Origin: Panagrolaimus kolymaensis
Taxonomy: Eukaryota; Nematoda; Chromadorea; Rhabditida; Panagrolaimidae
Direction: 5' to 3'
Length of the DNA stretch: 64,000 nt
NCBI GenBank assembly: GCA_028622995.1
Contig: JAJQJQ010000006.1
Location: 2,914,001 to 2,978,000, forward strand
Shown: positions 35,878 through 47,811 of the stretch, piece after piece
Numbering within the stretch: position 1 is the stretch's first letter
Layout: each line of letters opens with the position of its first letter
The notes under the pieces: generated by a model
Seen by the model: only the letters and a program-made list of their open reading frames with translations
What the model was told of the DNA's origin: nothing
The model's database searches: none
Translations under genes and position numbers: made by a program

Positions 35878-38345
35878 GTTCAAACTTCATTAATACGATA
35901 GAAAAAATAATCGCGCTGAAACCAAATCTATTTCAAAATGATGCATTCAAAGCTTTGTTGATTTTTGATTGAAAGTGTAAATTTTGCAGTTGAATGAATC
36001 ATTCTTTTTCAATGAGAAACTTTTAAATCAAAAAATGTATCTAATTTTATTACAAAACTTTGCTTGTTTTTTAAAATTCATTTTTGATGCTTGCATTTGA
36101 TCGTCTTTCTTTATTTGCTATATTATTTGATGGTTGTTTTTATGATTCAAAATTGGGAAGCTTTGTGAACGGGAGACATTGTCGTCATCCATCATCCTTA
36201 GTTGTTGAGATACATAGAAATTGATGAAAGTGTGTATGTAAGTGCCATTGCTTATTTCTGGCTGCATTGGTTAAAAATGATTGGATTATTAGACATGTTG
36301 CTATATTTCGTTTCCATTATAAATTTTCGTGTATTTTTTTTAACCGTAATATTAAACAAAAATTCCCTAATTTTTAGTTTACATATACGCGCAAAGATTA
36401 TGCTTGACAGTATTTTGTAATTTTCAAAAAACTAATTTGCTAAATTGATAACCCATTACTTCAATATATTTTTTTGCAGCCAATTTTAATGGGGAATTCC
36501 TCCATCGCAAAAACGTTTTAGGTTTCAAATTTTATTCACAATTTTTGACATTTTTGTTTATTATTTATTCTGTTATTTAAGATTCCAAAGATCCAATTTT
36601 CCACTTTCACTTTTTTTTCACGTCAAATTAAAGAAAAACGAATTCTTTGAAAATGCATATTTTTTCATTGAATTAAAAACATCCATCCACCATCCAACAA
36701 CACAAAAGTCAAATTCATGAATGCATGTATGTATGTTCCCTTTCATTTTCATTGCTTATATGGGGCTCTTGTGGTGTTATTTGAAGCAAATCGATGCCAT
36801 TCTTTTGCGCAGTCATCAGAGTTAAGTAAAAAAGTGTGTTCACGTGCTTTTCTCTCTTTCTTCATTGCCTCTTCATTGCTTTCATGCGTTTCCGTTAAAG
36901 CTGGTTGGTTGACTATTTGGATAACTTTAAAAAAAAGTGGCAATCTTTGAAGCTTTTTGAAAAAAGAAGAAAATAGAAAAAAGGGTTTCGAGAAAGAAGA
37001 AGTAAACGAGAAAGGAATCCCTGTTAAAGAAAATACAAACACACAAGAAGAAAGAAAAAAAAGGAAAGAGAATGTGAGGCAAAAAAAAAAGAGTGACGTC
37101 AATGAAAATGTTAACTTCATCAACCCTCTCTTCTTTGTGTTGTTGGTAGTGGCAGTTTTAAGAGCTCATGGATATTGATTATATTTATGCTTAAATAACC
37201 ACACATGAAGAAGGAGCAAACTAAGAAAAATGGAGAGAGAGAGAGCAAAAAATGAGGAGGAGTAAAAACTACTGAAAGAACGTGTATGTGCTTGCTTGAA
37301 TGCCTTCTAAAATAAAATGGCAGAGGCAGCAACTTCTTTGCTTCTTCTATGCCTGGCATCTGGCTGCTGCTGTTGTGTTTATTGATGGCATGTTAAAGCA
37401 AAATAAGTTAGTTTAAGCTTAAGCCACAAATAAAAATAGAGATAACCAAAAACACGCAGTAGCAAACAAGCAAGCAAAAAAAAAACTCCTTTTTGACATT
37501 TTCCATTCATGCCATCATTCCAAGTAGCTGCTTGTCTTTCCTTCTCTATTTATCTATCCTCTTTTATTCCCATGATGACGGCAGTTTCTATTAGCTTGAA
37601 GGCCTCTGAAAAAAAAAGTCTCTCTTCTTTCATGGCAGCAACGGTGTCGGCAAAAAAAAACTTACGTGTACGTGTTGTGTCGTTTGTCCTCCTCAACTCC
37701 AAAAAACCGAGAGTCTCATGAAAGCAGCAGCAGCGTTGAAAAGACTTTGAAAAGAAAAAAAAATTTTTTTTTTTGTCACTTGTGTCTCAGCGCTGCGAAG
37801 CATAACAGCAGCTAGCGCTCCCTCTCTCAAAAATATTCTTTCTCATCCCAAGAAAGGCAAGTTAACATTAAATAAATTTTTTTTTCATTTTTCTTTAAGG
37901 GCTTTTTAAGGTTTATTTATTTTCATTTTTATCAATTTCACGTATTTGAGGTTGAAATAATCGTTAAAACTTTTGTCGATTTTTAAAACTTTTAATAAAA
38001 TTGCGAGCGGCTGCCGCCGCATCGACTGCTTCTAGAGTAGAGGGTTTATAGCAGCCGAAGAGGACATTACGGTAGCAGCTTTTTAAAAAATTAGCTTGTT
38101 TTAATAATCAAAGATTAGATTAATCAATTCCAGTTACGTTTTTCGTTTTCTTTCAAAAAACATTAATTAGAGTTTAGAAATTATCCCACACTTTTTGAAG
38201 GGACAGTATATCAAATTTATTTTTAATGTACTTCAATTTTAGCCTTTAAATTTTTTAAAGCCCAATTAAAAGTTTTCATCTTTTTAATTTCTTTTGTCCA
38301 AACTAAAACTTCTCAAAAATACGGAAATCGAAGCCATGCTGCCAC
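35878..38345. other. intergenic, MITE 2 to MITE 3
   Basis: About 2.5 kb with no supported gene. It includes purine tracts, an (AG)n run near 37232 and poly-A/poly-T stretches. Open frames here are short or low-complexity. Confidence 0.5.
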
Positions 38346-38730
38346 CAGTGTTGTCACGCCGCCGCCGCCGGCGGCGGCGGCGGCGGCGGCGAATATTTTG
38401 GATTGGCGGCGGCGCCGCCGTCGACGGCGATACAAAAAATTTAGTTTGAGAAATTATCAAAGGGATAACCAAGGCAATTATTTTTTCAGAATTTCCTAAA
38501 TTCAACGTGATTTCTTCTTTGGTATATTTTTTCTCGATATTAGAGCAATCCAAAGAGATATGAGGACCAAACAATAATGTTCTAATTTTTTTTTGAAAAA
38601 TTTTTAAAATCCAAAGGGTCCTCCCTTTGGTAAAGTTTGTACTACAAATTAACGCCGCCGGCAGCGCCGCCATCGCCGCCGGCGGCGGCGGCGGCGGCGG
38701 CGGCGATGAAATAAAAATATGACAACACTG
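38346..38730. mobile_element. hAT-type MITE 3 (385 bp, GCC-triplet ends)
   Basis: Terminal inverted repeats CAGTGTTGTCA and TGACAACACTG are flanked by a perfect 8-bp duplication GCTGCCAC (38338-38345 and 38731-38738). Subterminal blocks of (GCC)n/(GGC)n at about 38356-38424 and 38650-38706 are extremely GC-rich against the AT-rich surroundings. The centre has no coding sequence. CAGTG ends with an 8-bp duplication indicate hAT. Confidence 0.9.
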
Positions 38731-39252
38731 GCTGCCACCATCATCGTATGCTTCTTTTTTTTCATTTTCCAGAATTTTTTCTTTAATCTTGACTAATGCA
38801 GTCATCATTCGTTTCTCTAAAACATAAAAAAAATAAAAAAGGTTAATCATTTAAATAATCATTAAAAATTTAAAAGAAACCAAAAACATGAGACTCCAAC
38901 TGTGCGTGAAAAAAGCGAACGAGAAAGAAGGAAAAAAATCTACTGTATTTTAGTTTTGTTTTCATCTTTTTTTTGAGGCAATATTTTTCATTGAAATGAA
39001 AATCTAATTATTAAGAAATTATTTTATAAATATATAAAATATGAAAGTGAAAGGATTATGGTGTGTTTTGTTAAATTAATGATATCACTACCAAAAGTTT
39101 GTAATAGTCCTTATAAGCAGCAAACCTGGACCTCTTTTTTCTTTTTGACTGTTACATTGAGTCCCAAGTGAAAATTTAATTCTATGTAATACAAAAAATA
39201 TTGTTTTTATCGAAAATTTATTATTAAAGTTTAAAATGTTTTTTTTAGAAAT
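38731..39252. other. upstream region of the PC2 gene
   Basis: No gene seen. It ends in a TTTTTTAG acceptor 4 nt before the start codon. Confidence 0.5.
39240..39248 (+). promoter_or_regulatory. candidate trans-splice acceptor of the PC2 gene
   Basis: TTTTTTTAG sits 4 nt before the ATG at 39253, consistent with spliced-leader addition or a 5' UTR intron. Confidence 0.5.
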
Positions 39253-42210
39253 ATGATTTTATGCCCGCTTAATTTATGTAGTTTAATTTTACTTTTAATT
39301 GGTTCATTTTTGGCTGAAGCGGCTGTTGACGTTTATACAAATCATTTTTTGGTTCATACAAATAAACCTGGAATTGATAATGCTCATGCTATCGCTAAAC
39401 GACATGGCTTCATTAATCGTGGATCTGTAAGTTTTTTGTCTTTCTTTTTCCATTCGCTACTGGAAAGGAAGCATGACGTTTTTTTTGATTGACATTTATT
39501 TTACTTACTTACATACTTTTTGAGTTTATTTTTTTCCAATTAAGTTTAGTTAGATTATAAGTTAGTTCCTTGTTTAAAATGAAGCAACAAAAGTAAAGTT
39601 TGAGAAAGAAAGAAAAAATGTTTTTTAGCTTCCTAAATATAAATTTTAAAAAAATGAAAATAAAAATTCTATTTTTTATGTTGCTTTGAGTGAAAATGGC
39701 GGCTGCGGCTGCAAAGAAGTTATGAGACTACAGTAATTTTCTTTAGCTCTTTTACAAACATTTTTTTATCTAAAAACTTTTTATTGCTTTTTTTAGAAAC
39801 TTTATTAAGTTTAACAACATTTGCGCTATTCGGCAGAATTGTTTAATAACATTTTGATTCTTTTTTAGGTCTTAGGATCTGATACCCAATTCCACTTTGT
39901 TCATAATGGTTTAAGTCATGCAAGAACTCGTCGATCCGTTGCTCATCATGCAAAACTTCATGGTGATGATGATGTTGCATATGCAGAACAAATGACTGGA
40001 TACCGTAGACTTAAACGTGGATATCGGTAAGTGGCTTGCTTCCCCATTGCCTTCTTAAAAAAAGCTTCTTTCATTTCTTTGCTTTCTTTTTCTTTTCTTT
40101 TTTTCATCCCAAAAAACAAGTCTCAGATGTTTACTCTTTTCTTAAAAAAATTCCTTTTTGGTTTTGAGAGTTTTCTCTCTCTCTTTTTTTTCATGCTACC
40201 ATCATCAGATTGATTTCTGAACAAACTAAATAAGCCAAAATAAAAGCCTTTAGGGCCATTTTGAAAGAAATATACATATATAACACCATCAAGAGGAAGT
40301 TTTATGACGTTAATAAAGTTCAAGCATATAAGAGATTGCATTACTTTTTTTTCTTTCAAAAAATAAATAAATAAACATTTTTTTGCCCTAAAGGTTTTAA
40401 GGATTTCCTATTCCGTTTTTTTGCAGGCCATTAAATCAAAAGCTTGAAGAACAACTTGATTTTACATCGGTTCAATCTCCATCTGATCCTCTTTATCCTT
40501 ATCAATGGTATCTTAAAAATACTGGACAATCCAATGGAAAACCAAGACTTGATTTAAATGTTGAACTTGCATGGTCCATGGGTATCACCGGCAAAAATAT
40601 TACCACCGCCATTATGGATGATGGAGTAGATTATATGCACCCAGATTTAAAAAATAATTTTAATGCTGAAGCATCATACGATTTTTCATCAAATGATCCA
40701 TATCCATATCCTCGTTACACTGATGATTGGTTTAATTCACATGGAACTCGATGTGCTGGAGAAATTTCAGCTGCACGAGATAATGGTGTTTGTGGAGTTG
40801 GTGTTGCATATGATTCCAAAGTTGCGGGAATTCGTATGCTTGATCAACCTTATATGACCGATCTCATTGAAGCCAATTCAATGGGACATGAACCCAATCT
40901 CATTCACATTTATTCAGCTTCATGGGGACCAACCGATGATGGAAAAACTGTTGATGGCCCACGAAATGCCACCATGCGAGCAATTGTTAAAGGTGTTAAT
41001 GAAGGTCGAAATGGTCTTGGTTCCATTTTTGTTTGGGCTAGTGGCGATGGAGGTGAAGATGATGATTGTAATTGTGATGGTTATGCAGCTTCAATGTGGA
41101 CCGTTTCAATCAACTCCGCAATCAACAATGGTGAAAATGCTCATTATGATGAAAGTTGTTCATCCACTCTTGCATCAACTTTCTCAAATGGTGGACGCAA
41201 TCCTGAAACCGGTGTTGCTACTACAGATCTTTATGGTCGATGCACTCGTAGCCATTCAGGTACCTCTGCAGCTGCACCAGAAGCTGCTGGAGTTTTTGCC
41301 CTCGCCCTTGAAGCTAATCCAAATATAACATGGCGTGATCTTCAACATTTAACCGTTCTCACCAGCTCCAGAAATTCCCTTTTCGATGGCCGATGTCGTG
41401 ATCTTCCAGTTCTCAACACCGATGACAATCATCGACATAACAAACTTCCAGAAATTTCAAATTGCACTCATTTTGAATGGCAAATGAATGGAGTTGGTTT
41501 AGAATATAATCATCTCTTTGGATTTGGTGTATTGGATGCAGCTGAAATGGTTATGCTTTCAATGGTTTGGAAAACTGCTCCACCACGTTATCATTGTGAA
41601 GCTGGAACTATTGCAATTCCACATGAAATTCCTGAATCTGGTAATCTCTTGTTGGAAATCAACACTGATGCTTGCACTGGATCTGGTACCGAAATCAACT
41701 ACCTCGAACATGTCCAAGCTATTGTCACCTTAAATAGCACTCGACGTGGTGATACTACCATGTATCTCATTTCACCTATGGGAACTCGGTAAGCATTTTT
41801 TAAGCAACTTTTTTTATATCAAACTTGAATAATCTAATAGCGATAATGCGAAGTTGCATATTCGTGATGACACTTCTTTATTCGTAAAATTTGTTATCTA
41901 AAAAGTTTTAATTTTATATAATTTTTTCAGAACCATGATCCTTTCTCGCCGTCCTAAAGATGATGATAGCAAGGATGGATTTACCAATTGGCCATTCATG
42001 ACCACTCATACTTGGGGTGAAAATCCACGAGGAAAATGGCGGCTCCTTGTTCGTTTCCAAGGTGAAGGAAAGCATCGTGGAACCCTCAAACGTTTCACCC
42101 TCATGCTTCATGGAACCAAAGAACCACCATACAGTGGAATTGAAGCCCTTGAAGGTCATCCAAATAGCAAACTCAATGTTGTTCAAACAGCTCATAAACG
42201 AATGGCATAA
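39253..42210 (+). CDS. egl-3: proprotein convertase 2 (EGL-3 orthologue)
   Basis: Four exons: 39253-39426, 39869-40026, 40427-41788, 41931-42210; 657 residues. A signal peptide is followed by a prodomain ending at the furin-type site RRLKR (residues about 103-107). The S8 catalytic set is complete: DDG at 175-177, His216 in NSHGTRC, Ser391 in SGTSAAAP. Residue 318 is Asp (WASGDGG) where other convertases have Asn in the oxyanion hole; this is the diagnostic mark of PC2. A P domain follows (GDTTMYLISPMGTR, TWGENPRGKWRL). PC2/EGL-3 cleaves neuropeptide precursors at dibasic sites in dense-core vesicles. Length matches the family and no part is missing. The first two introns are about 440 and 400 nt. 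Confidence 0.96.
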
Positions 42211-43268
42211 ATTTTAAAAAGAAAATAAAAGTGATAACAAGCAATTTGTAAAATTTCTTTATTTTTTGAAGCAAATTTTTTAAAGTTTTTTCTTTTCATG
42301 TCACAATCTTCTTGCTTTTATAAATTTGTCTTTGAGTTATTTTTTTCATTAAATTTTTTTGGCTTCCCAAAGAATTAATTTTTTTAGTTTTTTTTGAAAA
42401 AAAAAGAAGCTGAAAGCAAGATTGTCGACAAAAAAAAAACAGCGAAAATTAGCTTATTTATTTTAAACCTTTGTTGACAACAAAAATTTTTTTAAGACAT
42501 TGACACTTTTTTATTTCCTTTTTATTGGCGGCATTTCCAACTTTAAAAAAACATTACTCAATTATTTTGGCTTAACATTAAACAACGCACTCAATTGCTT
42601 TTTTATAATTATTTTATCACCATCAAAAAACAACAACAACAGCTTCTTTATTATTATTATTATTTTGACTCATCTCTTCTTTTTTTTTACCACCACCTAA
42701 AACACACACACACACAACACAGCGGCGATCTCTCCTCATCTTCTCTCTTTTTTTGTTTGTTTCATCTTTCCTCTTTATTTTTTTGGTTTGGATTTCTTTT
42801 TAATCCCGGTTACGGTGTTTATTAGAAAAAAAAATATATATCGAGTTTATTCTTTTCTTTTTTTAAAAATTGTATAATTTATTATTTTAATATTTCTCTG
42901 AAAAAAAAACGAGTCTATCCCCCAAAAAAACTATTTGACGCGGAAAAAACGGCGGCGCATTCCCATGTACACATAATACTTTATATTTCAAATCTATCTT
43001 TTTTTAAATTTGTAAAAAAAATAACTAACTTGTATGTAACTGTTTTTTTGACTTTTTGTTTTTAAAATTATTTATGGGACACAACAAAAAAATAATTTAT
43101 TAAACAATGTCGTCAAAAAATCTTTTTATGCAGTTGCTATTTTTCCATCTAATAATTTTTATTTTTTGTAAAAAAAATAAATACTTGCAATGTTGAATAA
43201 TTCTCAATAACTTCAAAAAATATTTTTTTTATTAAATTAGCAACAAAAACAAAATCGAATATAAAAAG
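42211..43268. other. convergent intergenic region
   Basis: No gene seen. It includes a short (CA)n run near 42702-42716, ATT-triplet runs near 42647 and pyrimidine-rich sequence. Confidence 0.5.
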
Positions 43269-44872
43269 TTATGATGAAAATACTTGTAATTCTTTAAATT
43301 TTTCACATTCATTTTGTAAAATTTTAATACCATATTTTCCAAGCAATGTAAACAAGGCAAATCCAGCAATGATCACGGTGGCTGAGCAAAGGAGTAATGA
43401 AAGTGAAGGCATGGTTGCAAGAAATCCAGCCATGGCAAGAATTTCTAATACACCAACCAGAAAGGCAATAGTCTATAAAAAAATATGGTTTTAAATAGTT
43501 TTTAAAAAAATTGGAGGTTTTTTTATTATTAAACTTACAATTCTATGAAAATGTGATCCAAGAAAAGATCCCAATGGAACAAATAATGACACAGATGGAA
43601 TACAAACTTTAACATAATCCAATGCTAATAAATCAAATTCTTGAATAATGGCTGCTCGCCAAAATACACAAAATTGTGAAACCGCTGCCATCATTGCAAT
43701 TCCAGATGGAGCAGCAAAATTTTCTGATAAACGAAAGACAAAAGTTAAAACAGCGAAAGTGCAAATATCCACGCCGGAACCAGTTAAAGCAGTGAATAAT
43801 CCTGCAAAAAAAATTTTTTTTTCATAATTTTATTTTTTGAAGAAAATTTCAACCTCCAAGAAAACCAGAAAAAATTAAAATTGCTGCTTTCCATAATGTA
43901 AAATTTTGAATCTTCGTTACTGTTACTCGCTTCTTTTCAGTATTTAATAAATACAAAGCAATGGCAAATGCAGACCATAATGAAACGAAAATCATTTTTT
44001 TCACTGATGGACTTAACAAATCTTCAAGCTAAAATTTGGATGGATGAATGAGTCAATGGCGTTAAGAATCAATAAATAAATTTCTTACAAAAGTAAAAGC
44101 CAAAACCACAGCAGGCAGAGCTCCAATTAATTGATAAATAACTGCTCGCCATTGAATTCGAACACCATTTAAAAGTATTGAAATTATTCCACAAACCATT
44201 CCTGCAATTTTTTTGAATTTATAAGATTAAACTTCTGTCTCAAAATCTTCTGTGCTGAGAATCCCTAACACTATTTTTTTTATGAACATTTAAAGTATTA
44301 ATAAAATTTGAAAACTAACTATCTTACCGACTGATTGCAAAGCTATGGAAAAATCTCTTCCAGTTACAGGAGATAACTGAAGAACAAAAGTCATAATTGG
44401 AAATGCAATGGCTCCACTTCCTTGACCGGTTATTCCTAGAAAATTTGAATTTTAAACTTTATCTAATCGAGTCTTTAGACAAACCAGCAAGAGTTGCACC
44501 AACAATTAACACTGTTGGTAATTGCCATAAAGTTTTATATAATTTAAGGAAATCGTATTTCAGTGCCAAACACCACCAAAAAAACTAAAATACAATCAGA
44601 TGCAAAAAATATAAATAAAAGTTAGCGAACCTGGCAAATAAAAAATGGAATTAAAAAAGATAATAATTTTTTATATTTTTTTAAAATAACCAAATCAAAT
44701 GAATCTCCATTATCCACAATTTCAGCGGGGTTGGGTTTGTATTTTTGGCCTAAATTTTTTCATTTAAAAAATTAATTTTGCAGAAGTTTCGTTTACCTTC
44801 AAGAAAATATTTAGAAAAAAAATCTTTAATTTTCTTTTCTTTAACAACATTTTGATTATTATTGTCCGCCAT
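43269..44872 (-). CDS. TauE/SafE-family membrane transporter
   Basis: Eight exons (minus): 44872-44797, 44749-44631, 44584-44485, 44435-44328, 44201-44089, 44028-43854, 43801-43539, 43472-43269; 385 residues, phases consistent. Two homologous halves can be seen, as in the family: GITGQGSGAIAFPIMTF in the first and GLFTALTGSGVDICTFAVL in the second, each beginning a Gly-rich re-entrant region. About eight hydrophobic spans follow a charged cytosolic start. TauE/SafE proteins in bacteria export sulfite or sulfonates; the animal substrate is not known to me, so only family membership is claimed. Confidence 0.88.
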
Positions 44873-45240
44873 GATTCAATAAAAGAAAAAGTGTTTTTTA
44901 TCCTAACCAAAAAGAAAAAGTTTCCAAAGAATAGATATTTTTGGAAAAGCTTTTATCACAAAAAAATTACGCGAGAACCGCTTCTTTTTTCTTCTTCTTT
45001 CTCATTATCTCATATTGTGAGGGTGAAAACTCGTTTGATGACTTTTGGATGACAGGATATTCCCGAAATTAAACTTGATTTTCTTTCACATAATTTACAC
45101 CTTATTAAACTTCCAAACAAGTAAGGATTTTTTTATGTAAAATTAGAAGTGACGAAAACCCAAGATTACAAACCAAAAAGCAATCTATTTGATTTTTTGA
45201 TTATGCAATTATGATAAAAATGAAAAAAGGATTGTTTTTC
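44873..45240. other. intergenic
   Basis: No gene seen; promoter side of the TauE/SafE gene. Confidence 0.5.
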
Positions 45241-45312
45241 TGGAGATATAGGGAATCGAACCCCAGACTTCTCGCATGCAAAGCGAGCGCTCTACTCCTG
45301 AGCTATATCCCC
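45241..45312 (-). tRNA. tRNA-Ala (TGC)
   Basis: A complete cloverleaf on the minus strand: acceptor GGGGATA/TATCTCC with discriminator A, D arm GCTC-AGGAGTA-GAGC, anticodon arm CTCGC-TTTGCAT-GCGAG with anticodon TGC, and T arm TGGGG-TTCGATT-CCCTA. It is 72 nt with no intron. Confidence 0.95.
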
Positions 45313-47811
45313 GTGAAAAATTTAATCCAAAAAACAGCGACTAAAGATTTTTTATAAATTATAATTCATCTGAAAAATACTTTGTTATCAAATTTAAATA
45401 TTTTTAGCTTTCATGCTGAATTATTTAAAACTTTCTGATGAAGTTTGGTAGCTGAAATAGTGAAGATTTTTTTGAAACATGTACAAAAAATATTTTAAAA
45501 TTCGTGCGTTATTGTAACCAAGCAAAATGTAAAAAAAAAAAAAAAACAATGACTAAATTTATTTTAAAAAGTATTTTAGTTTTGAGGAAATGAATTGAAT
45601 GTTTTTTTAAAAATACAAACAAACTCAAAAATAGCAACAAAAAAGGTAGACAAAGAAAATGCGAAAAGTTACAATAAGAAGAAATTTTTTACTTTTTTAC
45701 AACATGAATTCTTACAAATATTTTTGTAATAACAATGTTTTCTATTTTGCTGATTCTTGAACACATGCTTTTCTTAGTTATGACAAACGTGTTTAGGAGC
45801 AGCAGTTTTTCAACTTTACTTTATAGGTAGAAATTTTTGCACTTTTATAAAATCCTATAAATTGTATTTTTAAGAAATTGCACTTTAAAAAATTTGAAAC
45901 ACTTTTTAATTAATTTTTGAAGTTCAACGACGGCTAATAAACTTTTCGATTACTAAATATTTTCCATTGAACCAAGAAAAATTTTTTATCGCCATACTTC
46001 TTCAAAGTTAGTTAAAATACATAAGCCAATTTTTTTTTTGTGATTGTCATAGTTACTCATAGTTTTTTTTATTAAATATTTATATCTTAAAAATTATTAT
46101 ATTTTTCCTATTTAATTACTCTCAAAAAAAATTTCGTATGACTGACATTAGCCATTTTTGAAGTAAAGAAGCTTCCGTCTTTCATTTCCACTTTTAATCT
46201 TTTTTTTCCACAATTTTTTTAAAATCTGTTTGTTTAAATTTTTTGTTTTAGCTTTTTTTTCTTTCAAAAAAGTCTAAAGTTTTATTTTGTTGTTCCAAAA
46301 GTATAAAGTCTGACTTTTTCAAGAAAAAAAAACATGTGCATTTACCCTGTTTATTGGTTATTAACGATGTTAGCTATTTTGTAGTTCAAAAAAATAAATA
46401 ATAAAAATACACTAACCAAATTACTAAAATTATTTTCCATTTGTAAGAATAACTAGCGTGAATGAATTGGCTCTTTTGGACTTTTCCATATTTAAACAAT
46501 TTTCTTAGCTTTTAGATTCAAGCAAAAAAAAGTTTTTTTATTAAAGAAAAAAGTAAGCAATAATAAATTTTTTGCATTTTTGGTTAATAAATTTTCATTA
46601 TCACATGATATTTTTCGATCGCAAGAAATTGTCATGATTTATACCATAAAAATATTATAACTAAAAAATGCTTTGTAAATTTTATGTTTTACAAATACAC
46701 ATTTTTATTTCTCTAAAAAAACTTTTAACTTCTAAAGTTTTTTTTACAAAATGACTCTCTGATGATTCGATTGCGAAATGTTGTATTCTTTCTTTATAAA
46801 TTTTGATTACTTTCAAATGCTTACAAAAAAAATTTATTCATTTTTCTGAATCACTTTTTTCGATTTTTTTCCTCCGCTCCTGTTGGTTGTTGATTGCTTT
46901 TTTAAACCAATTTGAATATATTTTTTTGTGAAAAAATATACTTACTATATAAACATACATGCCAGACAAATCGCGATAACTTTATAGCATTTTGCTAATT
47001 TATACTTTCTTCTCCTTTATTTTTTTTAGTTATTTCCTCTCGGATCTTTCACAATATTTCCTGTTTGAAATGTGTTTATTTTGCCGAGCGCCTTTACGGT
47101 TTTTAAAATTTCCGGTAAGTTTAAAAAATAAATAAAAATGAAAGATTGAATCTTCAAAATAAAAAAATCCCAAAAAAGTAACAAAAATTATAGCCTTCAA
47201 AAAAAATTTTCGAGCTTTTAAAAAATGTGAAACACCATTTTTCATTTTCTTTTTTCAAACAAAAATTTCACAAAAAAATAAAAAATGGAAGGCAAAATAT
47301 CAAATTTCTATTTTTTTGTTTGTTGGCTGCTTGCTGCAGCTCCAAAAAGGCTTTAATCAGCAGCAACAAAAAAAAGCAACCAAATATCCAAGGAAGAGGC
47401 CAACGTTCAGTTTTTTAGGCACCTTTTATCTTTTTTTTATTTGACGTTTCAGAATTTCCTGAAAAAAATTTTTTTCGTTTGCCAACAAAATTTATTACAT
47501 TTTAAAAAAAAAAATATTATAAAATTTCTAGCCCTCATCCTTTTTTGTTTTGTCTATCATCAAAAAATATAAAGAGAAAAAGGGGCGCGTCGTTTCCTTG
47601 GAAATATGAAGGCTTAGATTTCAAAAGCTGTCTATGGTTTTTTTTCTATCTTGTTGCTTTTTATTTTATTTTACTCAATGTTGTTCATTCATTTTATAAA
47701 ACAGCTGAAAAAAAATCTAAAATAAAAAAATACGAGGTTATATTATAATTTATAATAGATTTTATATGTAATGTAATGAAAAATTGTAATGTTACGGCTA
47801 ATTATAAAAAA
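45313..47811. other. long AT-rich intergenic region
   Basis: About 2.5 kb with poly-A/T runs (a 17-A run near 45530). No gene, tRNA or element end was found. Confidence 0.5.

Noticed and set aside
36717..37721. Several short open frames on both strands upstream of the PC2 gene
   Set aside because: Low-complexity Ser/Phe/Lys-rich translations without splice logic or domain content.
38284..38850. Minus-strand open frame with Pro and Arg runs
   Set aside because: It crosses the GCC arrays and both ends of MITE 3; the runs are translated trinucleotide repeats.
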